NCBI GenBank assembly: GCA_003452185.1
Contig: DMJJ01000580.1
Span: forward strand, 1 to 5,788
DNA length: 5,788 bases
Origin: Verrucomicrobiales bacterium
Lineage (GTDB): Bacteria > Verrucomicrobiota > Verrucomicrobiia > Limisphaerales > UBA11320
Reading direction: 5' to 3'
Program-made: the position numbers and the translations under genes
Notes under the pieces: model-generated
The model's input: the letters and a program-made list of their open reading frames with translations, nothing else
Told to the model about the DNA's origin: nothing
Databases searched by the model: none
Shown: positions 1-5,788 of the stretch, piece after piece
Layout of the letters: every line of letters starts with the position of its first letter
Numbering within the stretch: the first letter of the stretch is position 1

Positions 1-1
1 G

Positions 2-2098
2 ATCGGGATGTCCGGCACCGGGGACACCAGCGACATCACGATCCCGGCGATCATGATCAGCCAGGCGGATGGCGAGGTGCTCAAGGGGCAGCTGGCTGCC
101 GGGCTCGTGGTGCGGCTGGGCGGGGGCCAGGCCGGCCCTCCCCCGGACCTTGCGGGACAGCCCGACGAGAGCTCCTCCCGTGGCCCGACCCTGTACAACA
201 GCCGGCTGAAGCCCGACATGGCCGCCCCGGGTGCGGGGATCCTCTCGGTGCAGGTGGCGGCAGGCACCGGCGGGGTGCGTCACTCCGGAACCTCGATGGC
301 CACCCCGCACGTGGCGGGAGCCGCCGCACTCCTCAAGCAACAGCATCCGGGCTGGACCGGGAGTGAGATCAAGTCGGCCCTCATGAACAGCTCCGTTCCG
401 TGTGTGACGCTCGGGGGACGCCGGTATCCGGAGACCTGGACCGGTGCCGGAAGGCTCGACGCGCTCGCCGCCTCCCGCGCCACGGTCCTGGCCCGTGTGG
501 CTTCACTTCCGGCCGAGGCCTCCCTCAGCTACGGGTCGTTCGAGGTCTCCACGGCCACCACCTCCTCGCAGACCCTGCAGCTCGTGAACAAGGGCCCGCA
601 GCTCACCCTCGACGTGGCGGTCAGCAACTCGGTCGCCCAGCCCGGGGTGACCTTCACCCCGGCGTTCCCGCGGATCACGGTCCCGGCCAACGGGACCACC
701 AACCTCTCGATCCGCCTCTCCATCGACCCAACCCAGCTTCGCGCCCGCTGGGAGGACCCGACCGCCTCGTCCGTGGGTGGCGTCCCGTTCCAGCCTTTGG
801 GCGAGGCTTCGGGACAAATCCATTTCCTGGGAGGCCCTTCGGCCCTCCACGTCCCGTTTCTTGCGGTGGTGCGGGCTCTCTCCTCGGGCAAGGTGGGGGT
901 CCCGACGCTCGGAATCCCGGCGGACGGGCGGACCACCGTTCGGGTCCCGGTGACCCTGGCGGCGGGGGGCGGCCCCGAGCCGCTGGTCTCGGTGTTCGAG
1001 TACGGGGCCTCGAGCCCCAACCAGGGGCTCACCTTCCCGAACAGCGCCATGGATATCCTGGCCGTCGGCGCCGCGAACGACCTCGGCTCCGCCGGAAGCG
1101 TGGACGCCGCACGGGTCTTCTTCGGGCTCGCCGTTGCGGGCAAGTGGATCACCCCCCAGAGGGCGTTTGGCAACCTCGACATCGAGATCGACCTGAACAA
1201 CGACGGAATCCCCGACTACACGGTGGCCAGCAGCACCCAGGGGAACATCAGTCTCGATGCACTGGAGTACCCCCCGGTTGCCAACGACGCTTTCCAGACG
1301 GCGGTGTATGTCGGCAAGTCCGGGGACAGCCCCGCGACCCTCACCCCGGGAGAGCCGTGGAACGTGCTCCCTCCCTCGTTCCGCGACACCGCTCCGTTCC
1401 ACAACTCGGTGGTGGTGCATGGGGTGCATGCAAAGGACATCGGGCTGACGGCCACGCGGACAAAGTTCCGCTACCGGGGGAGGACGTTCGGTCCGGCCAA
1501 CAACGACCAGACCGCCTGGGTCACCTACGACATCGCCCGCCCGCAGCTCGATCCCACGCGGCGAGGACTCCTTGGGTCTCCGTTCTTCGACTCGACGAAC
1601 GGGATGTGGATGGATGTGATCCGATCGAACGCCCCTGCGGGGGCCACCTCGATCCGCGCCCTCGTGCTCCATCAGCACAACAAGCCGGGGGCGCAGGTCG
1701 AGACTGTGACCTTCCGGTTCGACACCGCGGACTACGACGGCAACGGGTTGCCTGATGCGTGGGAGTCGACCTATTTTGGACGGCTTGGAAACGCCCCTGC
1801 CGACGACCCCGATCACGACGGGGCGACAAACGCCCAGGAGGCGGTGGCCGGGACCAACCCCCTGGATGCAGCCTCGGTCTTCCGGCTGCTCTCCGCCGCC
1901 CCGGCCTCACCCGGCCCGGGAAACATCATCCGGTGGCTGGGGACCGCCGGGGTGAAGTATTCCGTGGAACGGAGCGCGAGCCTCTCGGCCCCCTTCACGC
2001 CGGTGGCCAGCGGGGTCGTGGGCGTCGCCGGGACCAATAGCTTCACCGATGGCTCGGCCCCTGAGGGTGCCGTGTTCTATCGGCTTCGGATCCCGTGA
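2..2098 (+). CDS. Subtilisin-like (S8) secreted serine protease, 5'-truncated
   Basis: This is the C-terminal part of a subtilase, predicted to cleave proteins outside the cytoplasm. The frame is open to the window edge, so the ATG at position 8 is probably internal. Numbering from that Met, residues 9-36 (IPAIMISQADGEVLKGQL) look like the end of a PA domain, which in this family sits between the catalytic His and Ser. SSRGP follows (56-60), then GTSMATPHVAG (94-104) with catalytic Ser96. The catalytic Asp, His and oxyanion Asn must lie upstream and are not visible. Residues about 160-290 resemble an Fn3-like beta-sandwich. DLNNDGIPD (395-403), DYDGNGLPD (575-583) and DPDHDGATNAQE (600-611) look like calcium-binding loops of EF-hand or thrombospondin-3 type. 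The tail (about 638-696) resembles C-terminal modules common in Verrucomicrobiota exported proteins. The family call is firm; the substrate is unknown. The gene converges on the metalloprotease gene. Confidence 0.93.
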   Translation: MGMSGTGDTSDITIPAIMISQADGEVLKGQLAAGLVVRLGGGQAGPPPDLAGQPDESSSRGPTLYNSRLKPDMAAPGAGILSVQVAAGTGGVRHSGTSMATPHVAGAAALLKQQHPGWTGSEIKSALMNSSVPCVTLGGRRYPETWTGAGRLDALAASRATVLARVASLPAEASLSYGSFEVSTATTSSQTLQLVNKGPQLTLDVAVSNSVAQPGVTFTPAFPRITVPANGTTNLSIRLSIDPTQLRARWEDPTASSVGGVPFQPLGEASGQIHFLGGPSALHVPFLAVVRALSSGKVGVPTLGIPADGRTTVRVPVTLAAGGGPEPLVSVFEYGASSPNQGLTFPNSAMDILAVGAANDLGSAGSVDAARVFFGLAVAGKWITPQRAFGNLDIEIDLNNDGIPDYTVASSTQGNISLDALEYPPVANDAFQTAVYVGKSGDSPATLTPGEPWNVLPPSFRDTAPFHNSVVVHGVHAKDIGLTATRTKFRYRGRTFGPANNDQTAWVTYDIARPQLDPTRRGLLGSPFFDSTNGMWMDVIRSNAPAGATSIRALVLHQHNKPGAQVETVTFRFDTADYDGNGLPDAWESTYFGRLGNAPADDPDHDGATNAQEAVAGTNPLDAASVFRLLSAAPASPGPGNIIRWLGTAGVKYSVERSASLSAPFTPVASGVVGVAGTNSFTDGSAPEGAVFYRLRIP

Positions 2099-2140
2099 GG
2101 CGGCGGGGCGGGCTCAGTTTCCCCGCCGTGGGGAGGGATC
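2089..2140. repeat. Nested inverted repeat spanning two convergent stop codons
   Basis: An inner 8-bp perfect inverted repeat, CGGCGGGG (2101-2108) and CCCCGCCG (2121-2128), is separated by a 12-nt loop. It is nested inside an outer 6-bp pair, GATCCC (2089-2094) and GGGATC (2135-2140). The stop codons of the S8 protease (2096-2098) and the metalloprotease (2114-2116) both lie inside it. The gap between the genes is only 2099-2113. A symmetric hairpin here could act on transcripts from both strands, but neither side has a T-run, so it is not a canonical intrinsic terminator. In DNA this GC-rich, chance repeats of this size are possible. Confidence 0.45.
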
Positions 2141-4573
2141 GAGGGCATCGCGGATCCGGACGCTCAGGTCCTGAAGGTGGACCGAGAGCTCCGAGTCCCC
2201 GGCCGGCAGCTTCCCGAAGGCTTCAGCCACCAGCGCCTGCAGCCCCTTGAGCTCGGCGCGGGCCAGCGACGGGAAATCAGAGTTGGCGGCGGGCTCCTTG
2301 ATCGACGCAGCGAGGTGGCCGACGTAAAACCGCTGGAGATTCCGGCGGTAGACGGTGAGGGCCGGCTTCGCCTGGGTCAGCTCCTCGAAGAGCCCCGCCC
2401 GCAGGGTGGCCAGCAGCTCACGGGGCGCGTAGGCCTCCCCTCCCTGGAGCTCCACGACCGCCGCCATGCGGTTGAGGCGGTGCGCCGCCACGAGGCTGGT
2501 GAGGATCCGCCGCTGGGCTTCCAGGACCCTGTCCGCCACCCCTTCGGCCGTGAGCCGGAGGGTCAGGTTCGATCGGATGAACATTTCCGGTGTATGGAGC
2601 GCGTTCGTGACGAGGAACCCCACGGCGCTCCGCTGGTAGGCGGCGGGCTGCGGATGATACCGCTGGGGGGCGTCGCCGTAGTAGAGGTTGATGTCCTCGA
2701 CCCCGCCGACCACGTTTGCCACATGCCCCATCTCCCGAGACCACTGGCTCAGGAGCTGCGTGTACATGTTGTCGAGCAGCGCGTAGTCCTTTCCGGGAAC
2801 GCAGGTGGCCGGGATCACGAAATCAAAGATCCGCTCCAGGTTCTTGAGGCCGAGCTGGGTTGCGTCGACCGCGTTTGACCCGAGGTCCTCGGTCTGCTGG
2901 GTGGAATCGACCGCCGGGTTGGGATCGCCAAACCGCAGGATCGGATTGGAGACCTGCGGCTTCAGGAGCTTCTCCAGCTCCTCCGATTCGCTGGCCCCAT
3001 CGGGAAACTCCCGGTAGCCCCAATTGACTGCGAAATAGTCGTACGGGCCGACCTTCGGCATGAGCCCGGCATGGTCCTCGGGCTGGGCCACGTAGTTGAA
3101 CCGGGCGTAGTCCATGATCGAGGGGGCGGTGCCGTTCTTGCGGGTCCACTCGGGATCCCGGAGCTGCGCGATGGTGTAGCTCGAGGAGGCCTTCATGTTG
3201 TGGGGGAATCCGAGCGAATGGCCCACCTCGTGCGCCACGACGAACTGGATCAGCTCGCCGACGAGATCGTCGGGGAGGGGCAGCTTCTGCGCGCGGGGGT
3301 CGCTGGCCGCGGCCTGGGTGAAGTACCAGTCGCGGACAAGCTTCTGGACGTTGTGGTACATGCGGACGTCGGCCTCCAGGATCTCCCCGGTCCGGGGGTC
3401 GTGGACATGCGGCCCGAAGGCGTTCTCGATGCTGGAGGGAAGCCACCGGATGGAGGAGATCCGGGCGTCCTCGGGATCCCAGTCCGGATCCTGCCGGGGG
3501 TCGGGGGCGTACTTGCCGAAGATGGCGTTGGTGAACCCCGCCCCCTCGAACGCCGGCTGCCACATCTCGATCCCGGCCTTGACGTATTTCTTCCACTTCT
3601 CGGGGACTTCCCGCCCGACGTAGAAGACGATCGGCTTTACGGGCTCGGACACCGCCGCCTTGGGGTCCTTCTTCTCAAGCCGCCAGCGGGTGATGTAGCG
3701 GACGGTTTCGGCCTCGTGCCGGGCGTTGTCCGCAAAGTCGACGAAGCTCACCTCAAAGAACCCGACCCGGGAATCCTCGCGGCGCGGCTTCATGAGCTTC
3801 TCCGGGAGCTTCACCATGCTGTGGTGGATGACCGCGGAGATCCCGCTGGAATACGACTCCTTGCCCGAGTCTGCGTAGGTGGCGAGTACCCGAACCTCGA
3901 TGTTCTCGGGAAAGGTCTTCACCTCCTGGAGAAAGCTCCTGCCTGAATCCATGGCCCCCGCCTTCAGGGCCCACTTGGCGCTGAACTCCGCCACCTCCTT
4001 GGTGAAGAGTTCGGTGGCCTCGATCACCGGGGCCTTGTCCTTGCCGTATGCCTTGACGTCGAAGGCGCGGATGATCGGTGCGAGGTTCGAGGCGTGTACC
4101 GCCTCGGCGATCGGGTCTTTGGTTTCTGCCCGAATCTCGTAGTGGACCTCGCGCAGGAGAACTTTGTCGCCCGAGAGCTCCCACCGGACGATGCGGGAGG
4201 AGACCGGCATGCCGGCGTACGAGCTTCCGGCGGCGGTCTCGCTGATCTGGGTGACCCAGAGCATCTCCAGGCCGAGGGCCTCGGTCGGGATTTCGTAAAA
4301 CACCTTGTCGTCCAGGCGGTGAACACGGAAGAGGCCCGATTTGGTCTTGGCCTCCTCCGTGATCACCTCGTCGTACGGCTTGAACTTGGGCTTCTTCTCC
4401 TCCTTTTTCTTCTCCTTCTCCTTCTCCTCCTTCTTTTCCTCTTTTTTCGGCTCGGCGACGGGCTTCGTCGGCTCGGGGGTCTCGGGCGTGGCGGCCGGGG
4501 CCGGGGAGGGAGCCAGGCAGAGGGCTGCCATGAGGAGGGCCACGGGGGGGTGGAAGAACTGGGAAACAGTCAT
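2114..4573 (-). CDS. Secreted zinc-dependent metalloprotease (DUF5117/DUF4953 type)
   Basis: The product is 819 aa, within the usual size of this family of large exported zinc proteases. The ATG at 4573 is chosen because it begins a signal peptide: MTVSQFFHPP, a hydrophobic core (VALLMAALCLA) and a likely cleavage after APA at residue 27. An in-frame TTG at 4669 would bury this signal behind an Arg-rich leader. A Lys/Glu-rich stretch follows (43-61), then a DUF5118/DUF5117-like region (about 62-310). The catalytic domain starts near 314 (PIVFYVGREVPEKW). The zinc site is HEVGHSLGFPH, with ligands His448, His452 and His458 and catalytic Glu449. IMDY (Met487) is the likely Met-turn. The block GPHVHDPRTGEILEADV upstream of the active site is also typical. 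Activity is therefore likely intact; the substrate is unknown. No clear Shine-Dalgarno precedes the start. The gene diverges from ffs-dnaX and converges on the S8 protease. The DUF names are from memory. Confidence 0.92.
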   Translation of the reverse strand: MTVSQFFHPPVALLMAALCLAPSPAPAATPETPEPTKPVAEPKKEEKKEEKEKEKKKEEKKPKFKPYDEVITEEAKTKSGLFRVHRLDDKVFYEIPTEALGLEMLWVTQISETAAGSSYAGMPVSSRIVRWELSGDKVLLREVHYEIRAETKDPIAEAVHASNLAPIIRAFDVKAYGKDKAPVIEATELFTKEVAEFSAKWALKAGAMDSGRSFLQEVKTFPENIEVRVLATYADSGKESYSSGISAVIHHSMVKLPEKLMKPRREDSRVGFFEVSFVDFADNARHEAETVRYITRWRLEKKDPKAAVSEPVKPIVFYVGREVPEKWKKYVKAGIEMWQPAFEGAGFTNAIFGKYAPDPRQDPDWDPEDARISSIRWLPSSIENAFGPHVHDPRTGEILEADVRMYHNVQKLVRDWYFTQAAASDPRAQKLPLPDDLVGELIQFVVAHEVGHSLGFPHNMKASSSYTIAQLRDPEWTRKNGTAPSIMDYARFNYVAQPEDHAGLMPKVGPYDYFAVNWGYREFPDGASESEELEKLLKPQVSNPILRFGDPNPAVDSTQQTEDLGSNAVDATQLGLKNLERIFDFVIPATCVPGKDYALLDNMYTQLLSQWSREMGHVANVVGGVEDINLYYGDAPQRYHPQPAAYQRSAVGFLVTNALHTPEMFIRSNLTLRLTAEGVADRVLEAQRRILTSLVAAHRLNRMAAVVELQGGEAYAPRELLATLRAGLFEELTQAKPALTVYRRNLQRFYVGHLAASIKEPAANSDFPSLARAELKGLQALVAEAFGKLPAGDSELSVHLQDLSVRIRDALDPSPRRGN
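4391..4448. repeat. 58-nt pure pyrimidine/purine tract coding a K/E-rich segment
   Basis: The + strand is uninterrupted pyrimidine for 58 nt; the coding strand is all purine and encodes only Lys and Glu (residues 43-61 of the metalloprotease). It contains three tandem copies of TTCTCC at 4410-4427. A hexamer repeat can change length without shifting frame. The encoded segment follows directly after the signal peptide and probably forms a charged, flexible or helical linker. Confidence 0.7.
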
Positions 4574-4740
4574 AGAGATCGGGTGTTCCGGTCGTCGGCC
4601 CGCACCGGGACGGTGTTTTCTTCGGAGGGGCCGCGGGCGGATCCTCCCACAGCCGTTTTGCGGGCACAAGTGCTCCCAACGCGGTTTACCGGGAGCCGGG
4701 GCGAGCCATCCCTTCCGGCGCGGGCGCGGCGTCGATCAAT
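4574..4740. other. Divergent intergenic region with no recognised signal
   Basis: This stretch separates the metalloprotease start from the SRP RNA promoter region and should contain the metalloprotease promoter on the - strand. I found no convincing -35/-10 pair there. The only local structure I noted is a short palindrome, CACCG-GGA-CGGTG (4603-4615), followed on the + strand by TTTTCTT. It resembles a weak + strand terminator but has no + strand gene upstream to serve. Confidence 0.4.
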
Positions 4741-4747
4741 TTGCTGC

Positions 4748-4776
4748 TTGCTGCCTCTTTGGGGCTCCGTCTTAAT
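4748..4776 (+). promoter_or_regulatory. Putative sigma-70-type promoter of the SRP RNA gene
   Basis: TTGCTG (4748-4753) as -35 and CTTAAT (4771-4776) as -10 are separated by exactly 17 nt. The -10 matches TATAAT at 4 of 6 positions and the -35 matches TTGACA at 3 of 6. A start 7-10 nt downstream would be near 4783-4787, just before the 5' end of the folded SRP RNA at 4791. The -35 lies in a tandem heptamer, TTGCTGC twice (4741-4754). The call rests on spacing and position; the matches alone are weak. Confidence 0.4.
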
Positions 4777-4790
4777 CTCCAGCGACTTTC

Positions 4791-4882
4791 GCCAGGGCCC
4801 ATGGAATGGGGACTTACGAACCCCGCCAGGGCAGGAATGCAGCAACGGTAGTTTGCTCTCCATCCGCCGTGGTCACCCTGGC
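4791..4882 (+). ncRNA. ffs: Signal recognition particle RNA, small bacterial type (4.5S)
   Basis: This RNA is the scaffold of the bacterial SRP. It binds Ffh and directs ribosomes making membrane proteins to FtsY. The diagnostic helix-8 block is present: CCAGG, GCA, GGAA tetraloop (4834-4837), TGC, AGCAA, closed by CCG (4823-4825) with CGG (4846-4848). The rest folds as one rod: 4817-4821 with 4851-4855, 4806-4812 with 4857-4863, 4803-4804 with 4864-4865, 4799-4801 with 4870-4872, and a 7-bp terminal stem GCCAGGG (4791-4797) with CCCTGGC (4876-4882). The tetraloop is almost exactly central, and about 92 nt suits the small class that lacks the Alu domain. The exact ends are uncertain by a few nucleotides. 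The position just upstream of dnaX matches the order in Bacillus subtilis (scr-dnaX) and supports the call. Confidence 0.92.
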
Positions 4883-4894
4883 CTTTTGATTTTT
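4876..4894 (+). terminator. T-rich tail after the SRP RNA terminal stem
   Basis: The 3' strand of the SRP RNA closing stem (4876-4882) is followed by TTTT (4884-4887) and TTTTT (4890-4894), interrupted by GA. With the GC-rich terminal helix this could cause intrinsic termination or give a processing end for the RNA. The T-run is broken, so some read-through into dnaX is plausible. Confidence 0.4.
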
Positions 4895-4896
4895 CC

Positions 4897-4945
4897 GGTC
4901 CGGCCGCGCGAGCGGCGATGTTCGCTCGGCCCTGCAGGCCGGACC
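4897..4945 (+). repeat. Inverted repeat in the dnaX leader
   Basis: GGTCCGGCC (4897-4905) pairs perfectly with GGCCGGACC (4937-4945). Inside it CGAGCG (4909-4914) pairs with CGCTCG (4923-4928), giving a two-tier hairpin between the SRP RNA and dnaX. It ends 25 nt before the ribosome binding site and is not followed by a T-run. It could be a leader structure, a processing site that separates ffs from dnaX, or a chance product of high GC. Confidence 0.45.
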
Positions 4946-4970
4946 TGCCGGTCAGCGTCGCCACAGAGAC

Positions 4971-4975
4971 AGAGG
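4971..4975 (+). promoter_or_regulatory. Ribosome binding site of dnaX
   Basis: AGAGG ends 6 nt before the ATG at 4982. This spacing fixes the dnaX start, and the first residues (MSYQVIARKYRP) match the usual N-terminus of the protein. Confidence 0.7.
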
Positions 4976-4981
4976 CACCCG

Positions 4982-5788
4982 ATGTCATACCAAGTCATTG
5001 CGCGGAAGTACCGCCCGCAGCGGTTCGCCGACGTCGTCGGGCAGGACCACATCGTCCAGACCCTCAGCAACGCAATCGCCCAGAACCGGATCGCCCACGC
5101 CTATATCTTCTGCGGCCCCCGGGGGACGGGGAAGACCACCCTGGCCCGCATCTTTGCCAAGGCGCTGAACTGCACCGGGGGTCCCAAGGCCGAGTTCGAC
5201 GACACCGACGTCCGGTGCCTGGAGATCACCGAGGGGCGGGCGCTCGACGTCCTGGAGATCGATGGCGCGAGCAACAACGGCGTCGAGCAGGTGCGGGAGC
5301 TTCGGGACACGGTGAAGTTCGCCCCGGCCTCCTCCCGGTTCAAGATCTACATCATCGACGAGGTCCACATGCTGACCACGGCGGCGTTCAACGCGCTGCT
5401 GAAGACGCTGGAAGAGCCGCCGCCGCATGTGAAGTTCCTGCTCGCCACCACCGATCCGCAGAAGCTGCCCGTCACCGTGCTGTCGCGCTGCCTGCAGTTC
5501 AACCTGAAGCAGATGCCGCCGGGGCACATCGTGTCGCACTTGGAGCACATCCTCGGTGAAGAGCACATCGCCCACGAAGCGAATGCGCTGCGTCTGTTGG
5601 CTGCCGCTGCGCAGGGTTCGATGCGTGATGCGCTGTCGCTCACGGATCAGGCGATCGCCTACAGCGCCGGCGAGGTGAGTGAAGCTGCTGTGCGCGGCAT
5701 GCTCGGCGCGATTGACCAGAGCTACCTTGTGCGTCTGCTCGATGCGCTGGCCGATGAGAACGGCGTAGGGCTTGTCGAGATTGCTGAT
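4982..5788 (+). CDS. dnaX: DNA polymerase III subunit gamma/tau, N-terminal part (3'-truncated)
   Basis: DnaX is the ATPase of the clamp loader that places the sliding clamp on primed DNA and, through tau, links polymerases at the fork. The 269 codons here run to the window edge. Visible motifs are MSYQVIARKYRP at the N-terminus, Walker A GPRGTGKTT (45-53, Lys51), Walker B IIDEVHM (124-130), sensor-1 ATTD (155-158) and SRC (168-170) with the arginine finger Arg169. Of the four zinc-module cysteines known in E. coli DnaX only Cys64 and Cys79 remain; Asp73 and Asp76 stand at the other two places. The C-terminal tau part lies beyond the window. Residues 1 to about 143 and 151-269 appear to come from different lineages: the second part (e.g. 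LQFNLKQMPPGHIVSHLE) is Burkholderiales-like, and codon use changes at the same place. The frame is intact across the join. The function is certain; the integrity of the gene as one natural sequence is doubtful. Confidence 0.95.
   Translation, partial: MSYQVIARKYRPQRFADVVGQDHIVQTLSNAIAQNRIAHAYIFCGPRGTGKTTLARIFAKALNCTGGPKAEFDDTDVRCLEITEGRALDVLEIDGASNNGVEQVRELRDTVKFAPASSRFKIYIIDEVHMLTTAAFNALLKTLEEPPPHVKFLLATTDPQKLPVTVLSRCLQFNLKQMPPGHIVSHLEHILGEEHIAHEANALRLLAAAAQGSMRDALSLTDQAIAYSAGEVSEAAVRGMLGAIDQSYLVRLLDALADENGVGLVEIAD
5339..5491. other. Inferred composition and lineage breakpoint within dnaX
   Basis: Before this interval (codons 1-119) Arg is CGG in 9 of 11 cases, all Glu codons through 143 are GAG, and only 6 of the first 143 codons end in T. 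After it (codons 171-269) CGG is absent, GAA is common and 21 of the last 78 codons end in T (GCT, CGT, GAT). The first GAA is at codon 144, next to the conserved LLKTLEEPP block, where two dnaX genes would share most sequence. The most likely junction is about 5380-5440. The counts were made by eye from the reading frame. Confidence 0.6.

Noticed and set aside
400..1816. Long overlapping frames (451 aa on +, 437 aa on -) inside the S8 protease region
   Set aside because: They are rich in Arg, Gly and Pro with no recognisable motif, as expected of shadow frames in high-GC DNA. The main frame has clear protease motifs at its start and calcium loops and a module tail at its end.
4603..4622. Short palindrome followed by TTTTCTT, resembling a + strand terminator
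   Set aside because: The stem is only 5 bp and no + strand gene lies upstream of it in this interval.
4574..4669. N-terminal extension of the metalloprotease to an in-frame TTG at 4669
   Set aside because: The extension is Arg/Pro/Gly-rich and would place the signal peptide 32 residues inside the protein. The ATG at 4573 gives a normal exported N-terminus.
4341..4775. 144-aa + strand frame running across the metalloprotease start
   Set aside because: Its Ser/Phe-rich part is the antisense of the Lys/Glu tract, and the rest covers intergenic DNA and ends within the putative ffs promoter.
4918..5559. 213-aa + strand frame overlapping dnaX
   Set aside because: It is a shifted reading of dnaX. 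The dnaX frame has the ribosome binding site, Walker motifs and SRC motif.
1..5788. CRISPR array, insertion sequence, tRNA or prophage genes
   Set aside because: No spaced direct repeats, transposase motifs, tRNA-like folds or phage proteins were seen on either strand.

Overview
The window looks like high-GC chromosomal DNA from a member of the Verrucomicrobiota (inference, no database search was possible). The main clues are the C-terminus of the first protein, with its paired Asp-rich calcium loops, an NPLD-type ending and a 'YSVERS...FYRLRIP' tail, and the N-terminal half of DnaX, both of the style seen in that phylum. There are three protein genes and one RNA gene. Two of the protein genes are cut by the window edges.

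Layout: (1) 2-2098 (+) is the 3' part of a large secreted subtilisin-like (S8) protease. It enters inside the protease-associated (PA) insertion and keeps the catalytic Ser block, beta-sandwich domains and calcium-binding loops. (2) 2114-4573 (-) is a complete secreted zinc metalloprotease of the DUF5117/DUF4953 type with an HExxHxxGxxH active site. It converges on the first gene, and the two stop codons lie only 15 nt apart inside a nested inverted repeat. (3) 4574-4981 is a divergent intergenic region. It is not empty: 4791-4882 (+) encodes the small bacterial signal recognition particle RNA (ffs), recognised from its helix-8 GGAA tetraloop block and a rod fold that closes end to end, with a plausible promoter upstream and a T-rich tail. 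(4) 4982-5788 (+) is the start of dnaX (DNA polymerase III gamma/tau), preceded by a good ribosome binding site and running off the window.

The ffs-dnaX order is a known bacterial arrangement, so this part of the window is housekeeping, while the left part encodes two exported proteases. SRP RNA serves co-translational membrane targeting. The two proteases are exported proteins and the metalloprotease has a visible signal peptide.

The strongest anomaly is inside dnaX. The first ~140 codons look verrucomicrobial in sequence and codon use (CGG for 9 of 11 Arg, GAG for all 7 Glu, about 4% T-ending codons). From about codon 144 the protein reads like a Burkholderiales (beta-proteobacterial) DnaX, and codon use changes with it (no CGG, GAA appears, about 27% T-ending codons from codon 192 on). 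The change falls in the highly conserved LLKTLEEPP block, which suggests a chimeric assembly or, less likely, a true homologous domain swap. I found no mobile element, CRISPR array, tRNA or clearly novel multi-gene system.
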